64,000 nucleotides of DNA from Glycomyces sp040645615 (GTDB lineage: Bacteria; Actinomycetota; Actinomycetes; Mycobacteriales; Micromonosporaceae): NCBI RefSeq assembly GCF_040645615.1, contig NZ_JBEYYO010000013.1:62001-126000 (forward strand), written 5' to 3'. Made by a program: the position numbers and the translations under genes. Positions 32,956 to 42,673 of the stretch are shown here, in pieces; position 1 is the first letter of the stretch, and every line of letters starts with the position of its first letter. The notes below the pieces were generated by a model. It did not search any database. It was not told the DNA's origin and saw nothing but the letters and a program-made list of their open reading frames with translations.

Positions 32956-33570
32956 TTATGCCGGTGGTGCGCCGGGGATGAAGGGTGCTTCGGGTGCGCT
33001 CTTGCGGAAGTAGGCGTTGGCGGAGGGGACGGCGAGCAGGATGATGATCGCGATCGAGCCCAGGACGCCCAGGGCGATGAAGCCGTAGGAGATGACGGCG
33101 GTCCAGGCGGGGTAGGCGCCGTTCACGGCGTCGAGGAGCGCGGTGGTGTCGATGCCGTCGGGTCCGCCGGAGGCGTCGATGGCGGCGTCGATGGATTCGG
33201 CGGAGGCGAAGAGCTGGGAGTAGGCGAGGAAGCCGCCGCAGATGAGGACGATGGGTTGGACGACCCAGGTGATGATGCGGGCGGGTCGTTTTCCGGCGCC
33301 GACGAGGAGGGCCAGGAGGACGACGAGGACGCCGATGCCGATCTGGGTGTAGGCCAGGGCGGGCGGTTGTTCGAACGTGAAGCCCTCGGGCAGGTCCGAC
33401 CAGGCGAAGCCTTGGCTTTCGAGTTCGGCTTCGGCGGCGGCTTGGGAGTCGGGACCATAGATCATGCCGACGATGGTCTGGGCGATCAGGAACAGACCCA
33501 GGAGGATCTGGAGCCAGACGGCGATGGCTACCGAGGTCGGCCGGGTGCGGGTGGTGGGCGTGTCGGTCAT
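32956..33570 (-). CDS. Four-TM hypothetical membrane protein
   Basis: A 204-residue protein with four predicted helices (about 14-37, 76-98, 103-122 and 163-190) and an extracellular loop between the first two (FAWSDLPEGFTFEQPPAL). GGAGG lies 6 nt before ATG 33570. Not recognised. It stands alone between the phosphatidyltransferase block and the rhamnose operon and ends in its own terminator. Confidence 0.7.
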   Translation of the reverse strand: MTDTPTTRTRPTSVAIAVWLQILLGLFLIAQTIVGMIYGPDSQAAAEAELESQGFAWSDLPEGFTFEQPPALAYTQIGIGVLVVLLALLVGAGKRPARIITWVVQPIVLICGGFLAYSQLFASAESIDAAIDASGGPDGIDTTALLDAVNGAYPAWTAVISYGFIALGVLGSIAIIILLAVPSANAYFRKSAPEAPFIPGAPPA

Positions 33571-33677
33571 GCGGTACCTCCGTGCGCGGGGGTTGTTACG
33601 CACACGCTAGCAAGGATCGATGACCGTCGCTGGAAGGAACTGCAGTCCTTCGCAAGTACCGCTTGACCGGTGTGGGG

Positions 33678-34271
33678 CTACTCCTTTCGGTCGAGGCGCC
33701 TTCGGTGGACCGCGGCGGCGGCGCCGGCGAGGCATCCGGCCATCGGCACGATCAACAGCCACAGTGCCCACGCGCTGGCCGCGAACACGATCAGGCCTCC
33801 TAGGAGGATCCCGGTCCCCGAGGGGTCTTCTCTGGTGTCGGCCAGTGCTTGGCTGAAGTTGGTGCGCCACTTCGTTGCCGGTGTCCAGGCGGCGCAGGCT
33901 CTGAGGAGGACGGTGGCGGCGAGGGCGGCGACGAGGAACGTCGCCAGGGCGAATCCGGGCCGGTAGGGGACGCTTTCTTGGGCGAGGACGGTCAGGTTGA
34001 CCGCCAGGAGCGCTGCGGCGCCGATGAGGGCGAGGCCGACCGGCCAGGCGCTGCGCCACGCGGTGCGGTAGTCGCTCCAGAACAGCCGCCATGATGCCGC
34101 TTCGCCGTTGGTGTGGGCGTTGAGGTGCTTGGTGGCGGCGGCGAATGCGGCCGGGATCGTCACTACGGGAAGTGCGGCGAGGGTGATCCAGGTGCCGACC
34201 AGGAGGCATTCGGCGAAGAGCGCGAACCCTTCGCCGAATGCCCGGCGCCGGTCCCCGGCGGCGGTGGCCAT
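33678..34271 (-). CDS. YesL/DUF624-like membrane protein
   Basis: A 197-residue membrane protein of five or so helices, resembling YesL-family proteins that accompany CUT1 carbohydrate transporters. The ATG overlaps the permease stop by one base (TGATG), so it is translated with the transporter. Role in uptake unproven. Last gene of the rhamnose operon. Confidence 0.75.
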   Translation of the reverse strand: MATAAGDRRRAFGEGFALFAECLLVGTWITLAALPVVTIPAAFAAATKHLNAHTNGEAASWRLFWSDYRTAWRSAWPVGLALIGAAALLAVNLTVLAQESVPYRPGFALATFLVAALAATVLLRACAAWTPATKWRTNFSQALADTREDPSGTGILLGGLIVFAASAWALWLLIVPMAGCLAGAAAAVHRRRLDRKE

Positions 34272-35149
34272 CAGCCTTTGACTCCGGAGGTGGCGATCCC
34301 TTTGATGAGGAACTTCTGGAAGACCAGGAAGAACAGGACCACCGGGACCAGCGACAGGAGCGTCATGGCCATCATGCCGCCGTAGTTGGCGACGCCTTCG
34401 GAGTTGGCGTAGGACTGCAGGAGGCGCGGCAGGGGGAATTTCTCCATGTCGTAGAGGTAGATCAGGGGTCCCATGAAGTCGTTCCACGACCAGATGAACG
34501 TGAAGATCGAGGAGGTCACGATCGCCGGGCGCAGCAGCGGCAGCAGGATGGAGAAGAAGATCCGGAAGTGCCCGGCCCCGTCGATGGTCGCGGCCTGGTC
34601 GAGTTCACGCGGGATGCCGCGCAGGAACTGCATGAACAAGAACACGAAGAACGCGTCGAGGGCGAGGAACTTGCCGATGACCAGTGGCACATAGGTGTTG
34701 GTCAGGCCCAGTTCGGAGAAGATCAGGTATTGCGGGATGAGCATGACCTGGCCGGGCAGCAGGAGCGTGGCGATGACGATGCCGAGCATGAGGGTGCGGC
34801 CGGGGAACTTGAGCCGGGCCAAGGCGTAGGCGGTGATCGCCGAGGAGGCGACGGTGCCGATGACCGACAGGGCCGCGATGAGGAAGGAGTTCCAGAAGAA
34901 CCGCCACAGCGGGATGCCGGCCAGGCCCTCGAAGGCGCCCGCGAAGTGCTCCCAGGTGACCTGCTGGGGCCACAGCGCGGTGTCGGTGATGATGTCGGCG
35001 TTGCCTTTGAGGGAGGCGGCGACGACCCACAGCAGGGGGTAGAGCACGACGGCGAGGACGGCGAGCATGGACAGGTGCCACACGAGTGATCTGACCCGCG
35101 TGGCGGGCCTCTTGCTCGGGGCCAGTGGGGCGGTGAGTTCGGCGCTCAT
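34271..35149 (-). CDS. CUT1 sugar ABC permease, MalG-type
   Basis: A 292-residue permease with six helices. The EAA loop reads RELDQAATIDGAGHFRIFFS, and the C-terminus VFQKFLIKGIATSGVKG is typical of MalG-type partners. It overlaps the upstream permease by ATGA and YesL by one base. It forms the membrane channel with the MalF-type subunit. No ATPase gene lies in the operon, so a shared MsmK/MalK-type ATPase elsewhere is expected. Confidence 0.92.
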   Translation of the reverse strand: MSAELTAPLAPSKRPATRVRSLVWHLSMLAVLAVVLYPLLWVVAASLKGNADIITDTALWPQQVTWEHFAGAFEGLAGIPLWRFFWNSFLIAALSVIGTVASSAITAYALARLKFPGRTLMLGIVIATLLLPGQVMLIPQYLIFSELGLTNTYVPLVIGKFLALDAFFVFLFMQFLRGIPRELDQAATIDGAGHFRIFFSILLPLLRPAIVTSSIFTFIWSWNDFMGPLIYLYDMEKFPLPRLLQSYANSEGVANYGGMMAMTLLSLVPVVLFFLVFQKFLIKGIATSGVKG

Positions 35150-36141
35150 CGTTGGTCCTCTCCGGCGTAGAAGACGAGTCCGCGGGCGGCGCGGAACATG
35201 ATGACGGTGACGATGCCGACGGCTACGACGAGCAGCCAGGCGTAGGCCGAGGCGTAGCCCATGCGGAAGTCGGTGAACGCGAGGGTGTAGATGCGGACGG
35301 TGTAGAACAGGGTCGACCAAGCCGGGGTACCGGCTTCGCCGCCGATGATGTAGGCGGGGCCGAACAATTGGAAGGCACCGACGGTTTCCATCAGGACGTT
35401 GAAGAAGATCACCGGGGACAGCATCGGCAACGTGATGTGGACGAATTTCTTCCACTTGCTGGCGCCGTCGACATCAGCCGCCTCATAAAGCTCCTGCGGG
35501 ACCTGCATGAGCCCGGCCAAGAAGATCACCATCGGCGCACCGAAACTCCAAACGGCCAGCAGCACGAGCATGAGAATCGACACCGAAGGGTTCCCCAGGA
35601 AACCCCCGCCCTCCCAACCGAACGCACTCATCAACCGATCCTGAGCCCCATCGTTACTGAACAAGGCCTTCCAGATCAAAGCGACACCCACGCTCATGGC
35701 GATGAGCGACGGCATGTAGAACGCGGCCCGATAGAACCCCATACCCCGCCGCTGCTGCGACAACAACATCGCGACCAACAGCGAAGCGACGAGTTTGACC
35801 GGAACGGCGACCAAGACGTACACGACGGTGACCTTGACCGCGCGAGCGAACATCGGGTCAGAGAAGATCGCGGTGTAATTGGCCGCCCCGACCCAACTAC
35901 CGCCCCGGATGAGGTGGTAGTCGGTGAACGACAGATACAGCGACCAAGCCATGGGCCCGATCGTCAATACCGCGGTGCCGATGAGCCAAGGGACCATGAA
36001 GGTGTAACCGACCAGGCGCTCACCGCCGCGCACGGCCGAGGAGCGGCGCTTGGCCGCCCCTCGGCTCGGGCGCTGCGGTGGCGCGTCGGCCGCACCGGCC
36101 CGGCCCAGGCTCGGCGCGGTGGTGGGAGATGACGCTGACAC
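35146..36141 (-). CDS. CUT1 sugar ABC permease, MalF-type
   Basis: A 331-residue permease with a cytoplasmic Arg/Ser-rich N-terminus, six helices and the EAA loop VPQELYEAADVDGASKWKKF. GGSWVGAANYTAIFSDP is a typical MalF-family segment. It follows the binding-protein gene by 14 bp and couples to the next permease through ATGA. Imports sugar, likely a rhamnoside or L-rhamnose from the gene context. Confidence 0.92.
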   Translation of the reverse strand: MSASSPTTAPSLGRAGAADAPPQRPSRGAAKRRSSAVRGGERLVGYTFMVPWLIGTAVLTIGPMAWSLYLSFTDYHLIRGGSWVGAANYTAIFSDPMFARAVKVTVVYVLVAVPVKLVASLLVAMLLSQQRRGMGFYRAAFYMPSLIAMSVGVALIWKALFSNDGAQDRLMSAFGWEGGGFLGNPSVSILMLVLLAVWSFGAPMVIFLAGLMQVPQELYEAADVDGASKWKKFVHITLPMLSPVIFFNVLMETVGAFQLFGPAYIIGGEAGTPAWSTLFYTVRIYTLAFTDFRMGYASAYAWLLVVAVGIVTVIMFRAARGLVFYAGEDQR

Positions 36142-36155
36142 GGCAGTTTCCTTCG

Positions 36156-37451
36156 TTATTGCTCGGCGGCCAAGAGGGTCTCGGCCTCGGTGAAGAACGT
36201 AGCGGCAGCCGCATCGGGCGCGAGCTCGCCGAACAGGACCTGCTCGTAGATCTCGCCGAACTTCACCTCGATGCCGCCGGTCGCCGCAGGCGGCGGCGGA
36301 GGCGGCGCGGTCAGGTACTGCTCCACACTCGCCTCATAGTCCAGGACCTGCTGCGCGATCGCATCGATCTCGACATTGTCACGCCCGACATTGGTAGCCG
36401 GGACGCCCCGGTTGGTACCGAGGATCGCGATCGCCTCGGGATCGGTGAGCAGGAAGTCGATGAGCTTCCCCGACTGCTCGGGATACTTCGTGGTCGCAGA
36501 GACGCACAACTGCATCGACGGCTTCAAATACAGCCCGAGATTGGTCGGATCCAGCGTCGGCGGCGCCGCCAGCGCCAACGTCCCGCCGTTCTCGGCCACC
36601 GTCGGCGAATACCAGGCCAGGAAATTGTCCCAACCGAGGTCGGCACCGACCGCGTCGAGGACGAACCCGTTCTCCGGAGCCCACTGAGAGGACACGTCGA
36701 TCGGCGGGACATCCCCGGCCGCCTGCAAGTCCTGCGTCATCGACCACCAGGCCACCAGCGTGTCCTGATCGAAGTTGAGGGCCTTGCCGTCCTCGGTGTA
36801 GAAGCTGCCACCCTGCTGGCGCAGCCACAACTCCATGAAGTGGTACTGGCCCGCGTAGTCCCCGCCACCCCACTTGCCCTCATCGAGCGTCGCCGAGACG
36901 GTCGCGATCGACCGGTGGTAGTCCTCCCACGTGTAACCGGCCTCGAGGGTGACGCCGGCATCGCCCCACCAGTCGTCGCGATGGATCAGCCCGAGCGTGT
37001 TGCCCGCGATCGGCACGGCCACGAGCTCACCGTTCACATGCCCCGTGTCGAGGAAACCCTCGATGAAGTCAGAGGTGTCGACCACCCCTTCGAGCGGCAG
37101 CAGCAGCCCGTTGCCACCGAACTGCAGCAGCCGCGAGTAGTCCATGTTGAGCACGTCGGGCAGGTCCTTCGCGGCCATGCGCGTGGTCATCGACTCCCAG
37201 TAGGTCGGGAAGTCCGCGAAGTTCGTGCGGACCTTCACACCCACATTCTTCTCCTCGAACAAGTCGACGGCCTGCTGAGTGATCTCGGCGCGCGCCCCGT
37301 CGCCCCACCATTCGAAACTGATCTCGATCGGGTCGTCGGCCGTGCCCGCGGGACCGTCGCCCCCGCACGCGGCAGCGGCCGCCATGACGGCGGCGCCGGA
37401 GGCACCGGCGAGGAGGGAACGTCGCCGGAAACCGGAAGAGTGGCGGATCAT
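36156..37451 (-). CDS. Sugar ABC solute-binding lipoprotein
   Basis: A 431-residue extracellular binding protein. The N-terminus has twin Arg (FRRRSLLAG) followed by lipobox AAAC with Cys29, so it is probably a Tat-exported lipoprotein. The mature part is an extracellular solute-binding family 1 fold, and a Pro-rich run lies near the C-terminus. AAGGAG lies 9 nt before the ATG. It follows rhaB by 58 bp and precedes the two permeases. Confidence 0.9.
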   Translation of the reverse strand: MIRHSSGFRRRSLLAGASGAAVMAAAAACGGDGPAGTADDPIEISFEWWGDGARAEITQQAVDLFEEKNVGVKVRTNFADFPTYWESMTTRMAAKDLPDVLNMDYSRLLQFGGNGLLLPLEGVVDTSDFIEGFLDTGHVNGELVAVPIAGNTLGLIHRDDWWGDAGVTLEAGYTWEDYHRSIATVSATLDEGKWGGGDYAGQYHFMELWLRQQGGSFYTEDGKALNFDQDTLVAWWSMTQDLQAAGDVPPIDVSSQWAPENGFVLDAVGADLGWDNFLAWYSPTVAENGGTLALAAPPTLDPTNLGLYLKPSMQLCVSATTKYPEQSGKLIDFLLTDPEAIAILGTNRGVPATNVGRDNVEIDAIAQQVLDYEASVEQYLTAPPPPPPAATGGIEVKFGEIYEQVLFGELAPDAAAATFFTEAETLLAAEQ

Positions 37452-37509
37452 CGTTGATTGCTCCTTCTTGATTGAGGGGTCCCACCGAAGCGGGCTGGAT
37501 ATATGCGAT

Positions 37510-38940
37510 TCAGTTCGAATGCAACCGCGCAGCGGCCGCAACCCACGGGCCCTGAGACCCTTGGGGAGTGTGAAGTCTCGGCCGCGCCGAAGCCCGCGCC
37601 ACCGCATGCCGGGCCTCGCTCCCTGGCGCGACGAGCCCGACCGCCTGGGCCTGAACCAGCGCATTGCCCAGCGCCGTGGCCTCATCGGGCCCAGCCCAAA
37701 CCGACAGGCCAGTCGCATCAGCGGTGCGCTGGCACAACAAGTGGTTGTTCGCTCCCCCACCGACCAGATGCACCGCCGAAACCGCGATGTCGGTGAGACG
37801 CTCAAGGCCTTCGATCGCCCGCCGATGCGCCAAAGCGAGCGAATCCACCACGCACGCCGCGACCTCGACCGGACTTTCAGGAACCGGCTGACCGGTCTCG
37901 ACGCAGAAGCCGCGAATGCGCTCGGGCATGTCCCCCGGCCCCGCGAACCGGGCGTCATCGGGATCGACCACCGACACCAAAGGCGGCAGCTTCGCAGCCC
38001 GGTCGAGCACCTCCCCCAAATCCACGTCCAGACCCTGGGCCCGCCAGGCATTGAACGATTCACTCAGCAGCCACAGCCCGGCCACGTTCCGCAGAAACCG
38101 CACCGACCCGTCAGCGCCACGCTCATTCGTATACCCCGCCTCACGCGCCGCCTCACCGGTGACCGGCGTATCGCGTTCGATACCGACCAGCGACCAAGTC
38201 CCACAGGAGATGAACGCGCTGGCGGTGTGCTGGTAGGGAATGGCGGCGATGGCGGCGGCGGTGTCGTGGCTGGCCGTCGCGACGACGTTCGTGTTCGGGG
38301 CCAGGCCGGTGGCGGCGGTGATCTCGGGCAGGACCGGGCCGAGGATGGCACCGGTGGCCGTGATCGGCCCGAGCAGGTCGGGGGCGAGGCCGGGTATCCA
38401 CGTGTGCGTCTGGAGGTCGACCAGGCCGGTGGTGGAGGCGTTGGTGGCCTCCCAGGCCATGACTCCCGACAGCCAGTAGGAGCACAGGTCCGGCATCAGC
38501 AGCAGACGCTTCGCCGCCGTGAGAGTCTCGGGACTTTCGGCGGCGAGTTGGAACACGGTGTTGAACGGCTGCGACTGGATCCCGGTGCGCGCGAACAACG
38601 CCTGTTCGTCATGCTCGGCCAGGAACTCCTTGCGCGCGGCGCTGTTGCGGGCGTCCCGGTAGGACACCGGGTTGGCGATCAGGTGCCCTTCGGCGTCGAG
38701 GAGCCCGTAGTCGACCGCCCACGAATCCACCCCGACCGACACCGCATCCCCCACGGCCCGCAAGCCGTCGAGGATGCCTGACCATAGGCCGAGCACGTCC
38801 CAGTACAAGCGCCCCCGTACCGGCACCGCCCGGTTCGCAAACCGCGCCACCTGCACCAGATCAACGCGGCCGTCGTGGACGCGCGCGGCCATGACCCGTC
38901 CCGACGACGCCCCCAGATCGACCGCAGCCACCACACTCAT
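37510..38940 (-). CDS. rhaB: Rhamnulokinase
   Basis: A 476-residue FGGY kinase that phosphorylates L-rhamnulose to L-rhamnulose 1-phosphate. AAVDLGASSGRVM is the phosphate-1 loop, GVDSWAVDYGLL the substrate loop, CGTWSLVG and HLVGGGANNHLLCQ the ATP-site motifs. It starts on the ATGA shared with the upstream aldolase fusion. It supplies the substrate of that aldolase. Confidence 0.95.
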   Translation of the reverse strand: MSVVAAVDLGASSGRVMAARVHDGRVDLVQVARFANRAVPVRGRLYWDVLGLWSGILDGLRAVGDAVSVGVDSWAVDYGLLDAEGHLIANPVSYRDARNSAARKEFLAEHDEQALFARTGIQSQPFNTVFQLAAESPETLTAAKRLLLMPDLCSYWLSGVMAWEATNASTTGLVDLQTHTWIPGLAPDLLGPITATGAILGPVLPEITAATGLAPNTNVVATASHDTAAAIAAIPYQHTASAFISCGTWSLVGIERDTPVTGEAAREAGYTNERGADGSVRFLRNVAGLWLLSESFNAWRAQGLDVDLGEVLDRAAKLPPLVSVVDPDDARFAGPGDMPERIRGFCVETGQPVPESPVEVAACVVDSLALAHRRAIEGLERLTDIAVSAVHLVGGGANNHLLCQRTADATGLSVWAGPDEATALGNALVQAQAVGLVAPGSEARHAVARASARPRLHTPQGSQGPWVAAAARLHSN

Positions 38941-40964
38941 CGCAAGAACCCCTGAGGATTGCCCGAATCCACCGGAATGTGCACCCCGGTGGTCAGCCCC
39001 AGATCCGGGCCGACCAGCGCGAACACCGCATCGGCGACCGACGAGGGCAGCACCTCGCGTCCCAGGAGCGTCCGGCCCGCGTAATACCGACCCAGCTCGG
39101 ACTCCTCGACCCCGTAGACGGCGGCCCTCTCAGCGCCCCAGCCACCGGCGAAGATCCCCGACCCGCGCACCACCCCGTCCGGGTTCACGCCGTTGACACG
39201 AATCCCGTGCGCCCCGAGCTCAGCGGCGAGCAGGCGCACCTGATGCGCCTGATCGGCCTTCGTCGCCGAGTACGCGATGTTGTTCGGACCGGCGAACACC
39301 GAGTTCTTCGAAGCGATGTAGACGATGTCCCCACCCAGGCCCTGATCGACCATGACCTGCGCGGCCTCACGCGAGACCAGGAACGAACCCTTCGCCATCA
39401 CGTCATGCTGGAGATCCCAATCCGCGGCCGTGGTCTCCAAGAGCGGCTTCGACAACGACAACCCCGCGTTGTTCACCACCAGGTCGACGCCGCCGAAGGC
39501 CACCACCGCCGCCGCCAACGCTTCCTTGATCGAAGCCTCATCGGTGACATCACACGCCACCCCGAGCGCCACATCGGCCCCGCCGATCTCCGCCGCAGCC
39601 GCCTCGGCTTTCGCCTCGTCGAGGTCGGCGATCACCACACACGCGCCCTCGCTCGCCAGCCGCGCGGCAGTCGCCTTCCCGATCCCACCAGCCGCGCCGG
39701 TCACGAACGCGATGCGCCCGGCCAGGGCCTTCGGCGCCGGCATGCGTTGGAGTTTCGCCTCTTCAAGGGACCAGTACTCGATGCGGAACTTCTCGGACTC
39801 GTCGATCGGCGTATAGGTCGAGAGCGCCTCGGCGCCGCGCATCACGTTGATCGCGTTCACATAGAACTCGCCCGCGACGCGCGCGGTCTGCTTGTTCTGC
39901 CCGAAGGAGAACATCCCGACCCCGGGGACGAGGACGATCGCCGGGTCGGCGCCGCGCATCGCCGGCGAATCGGCCTCGGCGTAGCGCTCGTAATAGGCCT
40001 GATAGTCGGCCCGGTAGGCCGCGTGCGCCTCCTTGAGGTGAGCGATAACCTCCGGCAATGGCGCCCCAGGCGACGTACGCACGACAAGAGGCCGGACCTT
40101 GGTGCGCAGGAAATGATCGGGACACGACGTGCCCAACGCGGCCAGATCGAACAACCGCTCCGAGGACAGAAACTCAAGCACCGCAGGGTCATCGGTGAAG
40201 TGCCCGACCTGGCGCCGATCGGTCGACGCCAGCCCCCGGATCACCGGCCCCAGCGCCGCCGCACGCGCGACCCGATCCCCCGCATCGAGCGGGGCCTGCT
40301 CGGCGACGGCAGCACCGAACGGCGCCGCCTTCCCATGCTCGGCGATATACGCCGCACAGCCACGGATGATCTCCAGCGAGTTCGCCTCGCACTCATCAGA
40401 CGTCGCACCCCATGCGGTGATCCCGTGACCGCCGAGAATGCACCCGATGGCCTGCGGGTTCGCCGCCTGTACCGCCGCGATGTCCAACCCCAACTGGAAT
40501 CCGGGACGGCGCCAATCCACCCACACCACCCGGCCTGCGAAACACGCTTCAGTCAACGCCGGCCCATCAGCCGCGGTCGCGAACGCGATCCCCGAATCCG
40601 GATGCAGATGATCCACATGCGCCGCCTCGACCAGGCCGTGCATGGCCGTATCGATCGACGGCGCGGCCCCGCCCCGCCCGTGCAGGCAGTAGTCGAACCG
40701 GCCGACCATCTCGTCTTCGGTATCGACCCCCGGATAGGCGCCGGCCATGGCCCGCAACCGGTCCAGGCGCAGCACCGCCAAGCCTTGCTCGGTGAGCGTC
40801 CCCAGGTCCCCGCCGGAGCCCTTGACCCACAACAGTTCGACGTCCTCGCCGGTCACCGGATCGGTGCCGGTGCCTTTGGCGGAGGTGTTCCCGCCGGCGA
40901 AGTTCGTGTTCCGCTTGTCGGCACCGAGCCGGTTGGACCGGGCGATGAGTTCGGCGCTGGTCAT
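38937..40964 (-). CDS. Rhamnulose-1-P aldolase / lactaldehyde dehydrogenase fusion
   Basis: A 675-residue fusion. Residues 1-400 are a class II aldolase related to RhaD (HLHPDSGIAFAT and GGHGITAWG carry the Zn His), splitting rhamnulose 1-P to dihydroxyacetone phosphate and L-lactaldehyde. Residues about 415-675 are a short-chain dehydrogenase with TGAAGGIGKATA and YSATK, oxidising lactaldehyde to lactate. This bifunctional form (often called RhaEW or YuxG-like) occurs in other Gram-positives. It ends on the rhaB start. Confidence 0.94.
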   Translation of the reverse strand: MTSAELIARSNRLGADKRNTNFAGGNTSAKGTGTDPVTGEDVELLWVKGSGGDLGTLTEQGLAVLRLDRLRAMAGAYPGVDTEDEMVGRFDYCLHGRGGAAPSIDTAMHGLVEAAHVDHLHPDSGIAFATAADGPALTEACFAGRVVWVDWRRPGFQLGLDIAAVQAANPQAIGCILGGHGITAWGATSDECEANSLEIIRGCAAYIAEHGKAAPFGAAVAEQAPLDAGDRVARAAALGPVIRGLASTDRRQVGHFTDDPAVLEFLSSERLFDLAALGTSCPDHFLRTKVRPLVVRTSPGAPLPEVIAHLKEAHAAYRADYQAYYERYAEADSPAMRGADPAIVLVPGVGMFSFGQNKQTARVAGEFYVNAINVMRGAEALSTYTPIDESEKFRIEYWSLEEAKLQRMPAPKALAGRIAFVTGAAGGIGKATAARLASEGACVVIADLDEAKAEAAAAEIGGADVALGVACDVTDEASIKEALAAAVVAFGGVDLVVNNAGLSLSKPLLETTAADWDLQHDVMAKGSFLVSREAAQVMVDQGLGGDIVYIASKNSVFAGPNNIAYSATKADQAHQVRLLAAELGAHGIRVNGVNPDGVVRGSGIFAGGWGAERAAVYGVEESELGRYYAGRTLLGREVLPSSVADAVFALVGPDLGLTTGVHIPVDSGNPQGFLR

Positions 40965-42128
40965 CTAGGCCCCCCATCCGGCGGCGGTGCCGCCCAGGCG
41001 GTCGGCGGTGACGTGTTCGGTGTAGCCCGAGGCCGCGTAGGCGCGCATCGGGTCGGGATCGAGTCCTTGTTCTTCGCGCAGTTCGGCCAGGAGGGGGCGG
41101 ACGTCGGTGTTGTAGGCGTCCATGAGGACGGCGTTCGCGCCGAGCACGTCGCCTGCGGCTTGGGCCTTGGCGAGGGCGTCGCGGTCGACCAGGAGTGCTT
41201 TGGCGGTGGCTTCTTGGACGTTCATGACCGACCTGATCTGGCCGGGGATCTTCGCTTCGATGTTGTGGCACTGGTCGAGCATGTAGGCGATGCCTGAACC
41301 TGGCTCGAGCGCGTCGTGGGAGGCGAGTTCGCAGAGGATGCGGAAGAGTTGGAACGGGTCGGCGGCGCCGACCATGAGGTCGTCGTCGGCGTAGAACCGC
41401 GAGTTGAAGTCGAACCCGCCGAGTTTCCCTTCCCGCAGGAGGACCGCGACGATGAACTCGATGTTGGTGCCCGGCGCGTGGTGGCCGGTGTCGATGACGA
41501 CCTTTGCCTTGGGGCCCAAGCGGAGGGTGTGGGCGTAGGCGGTGCCCCAGTCGGGGACGTCGGTGGTGTAGAACGCCGGCTCGAACAGCTTGTACTCCAA
41601 AAGGAGCCTCTGGCCCTCGCCCAGGCGGGCGTAGACCTCGTCGAGGACGGCGGCGAGGCGGTCCTGGCGGGCGGTGATGGAGTCTTGGCCGGGGTAGTTG
41701 GTGCCGTCGGCGAACCAGAGTTTGAGGTCGGCAGAGCCGGTGGCGTCCATGATGTCGACGCATTCGAGCAGGTGGTCGGTGGCTTTGCGCCGCACGGCCG
41801 GGTCGGGGTGGCACACGGACCCGAGCCGGTAGTCGTCGTCTTGGAAGGTGTTGGCGTTGATGGTGCCGATGCCGATGCCGAGGTCCTCGGCGCGGGAGGT
41901 GAGGGCGGCGTAGTCGTCGACCTTGTCCCAGGGGATGTGGAGGGCGACGGTGCCGGCGGCGCCGGTGTGGCGGTGGACTTGGGCGGCGTCGGCGAGTTTC
42001 TCGAAGGGGTCGCGGGGGACGCCGGGCTGGGGGAAGACCTTGAAGCGGGTGCCGGAGTTGCCGAACGCCCAGGAGGGCAGTTCGATGCTCTGTGCGGCGA
42101 GGACGCGCTTGACGTGGGTGGCGCTCAT
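40965..42128 (-). CDS. rhaI: L-rhamnose isomerase
   Basis: A 387-residue TIM-barrel isomerase of the RhaI type, converting L-rhamnose to L-rhamnulose with divalent metals. LLEYKLFEPAFY, VIDTGHHAPGTNIEF, GFDFNSRFYADDDLM and YMLDQCHNIEAKIPG hold metal ligands (Glu, Asp, His). It starts on the ATGA overlap with rhaM. The next gene follows with no gap. Confidence 0.94.
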   Translation of the reverse strand: MSATHVKRVLAAQSIELPSWAFGNSGTRFKVFPQPGVPRDPFEKLADAAQVHRHTGAAGTVALHIPWDKVDDYAALTSRAEDLGIGIGTINANTFQDDDYRLGSVCHPDPAVRRKATDHLLECVDIMDATGSADLKLWFADGTNYPGQDSITARQDRLAAVLDEVYARLGEGQRLLLEYKLFEPAFYTTDVPDWGTAYAHTLRLGPKAKVVIDTGHHAPGTNIEFIVAVLLREGKLGGFDFNSRFYADDDLMVGAADPFQLFRILCELASHDALEPGSGIAYMLDQCHNIEAKIPGQIRSVMNVQEATAKALLVDRDALAKAQAAGDVLGANAVLMDAYNTDVRPLLAELREEQGLDPDPMRAYAASGYTEHVTADRLGGTAAGWGA

Positions 42129-42505
42129 CGGCGGGCTCCTTCGGCAGCGGCGGCCAGTTGGGTCTCCAGGTTGAACACTTCGGGCAGGACGCGGAACGCA
42201 TCGTCGGCGGACGTCTCGTCTTCGAAGAACGGCGCCATCTCCGCTTGCCAGCGGGTGTTGACCTCGGTATCGGCCATGCGGGCGCGGGCGGCGTCGAAGT
42301 CGTCGGTCTCCAGGTAGCCGACGAGGAGGCCGTCGTCTGCCAGGAACAGCGAGTAGTTGCGCCATCCGGCGTCCTGGAGGGCGGTGAGCATGTCGGGCCA
42401 GACCTGGGCGTGCCGCTCGCGGTATTCGGCGATGCGTTCGGGTTTGACGCGGAGCGTGAAGCACACGCGGGTGTGCGGCGGTCCTGCCTGTGGTGCCGTC
42501 GTCAC
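42125..42505 (-). CDS. rhaM: L-rhamnose mutarotase
   Basis: A 126-residue ferredoxin-like dimeric alpha-beta barrel that interconverts alpha and beta L-rhamnose. RVCFTLRVKPERIAEYRERH carries the catalytic His; WRNYSLFLADDGLLVGYLE and DTEVNTRWQAEMAPFF are conserved. GTG 42505 has AGGAGG 7 nt upstream; an ATG at 42565 would start inside the operator. First gene of the rha operon. Confidence 0.93.
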   Translation of the reverse strand: MTTAPQAGPPHTRVCFTLRVKPERIAEYRERHAQVWPDMLTALQDAGWRNYSLFLADDGLLVGYLETDDFDAARARMADTEVNTRWQAEMAPFFEDETSADDAFRVLPEVFNLETQLAAAAEGARR

Positions 42506-42552
42506 GTAGGTGCCTCCTGAGGCGGGGACGCGGTGTGTTGCCACCACGTTTT

Positions 42553-42564
42553 TGAATCGTTTCA
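42553..42564. promoter_or_regulatory. LacI-type operator of the rha operon
   Basis: TGAATCGTTTCA, a LacI-family palindrome with central CG, lying just downstream of the rha -10 box so that binding would block elongation. It is nearly identical to a second site at 42674-42685, centre to centre 121 bp. Confidence 0.75.
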
Positions 42565-42579
42565 TGAGTAGGTTTCGAT

Positions 42580-42609
42580 AAGTTAGAACGTGGAGTACGC
42601 GGTTGTCAA
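42580..42609 (-). promoter_or_regulatory. rha operon promoter
   Basis: On the minus strand a perfect TTGACA (42609-42604), an 18 nt spacer and TAACTT (42585-42580). It lies just upstream of the operator and about 80 nt before rhaM. Confidence 0.65.
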
Positions 42610-42673
42610 GGTGCGGCCACCATCTTTTTCGAACACGGTTCGGTATATGCTCCTCTGGTTCGCCCTCCGGTGT

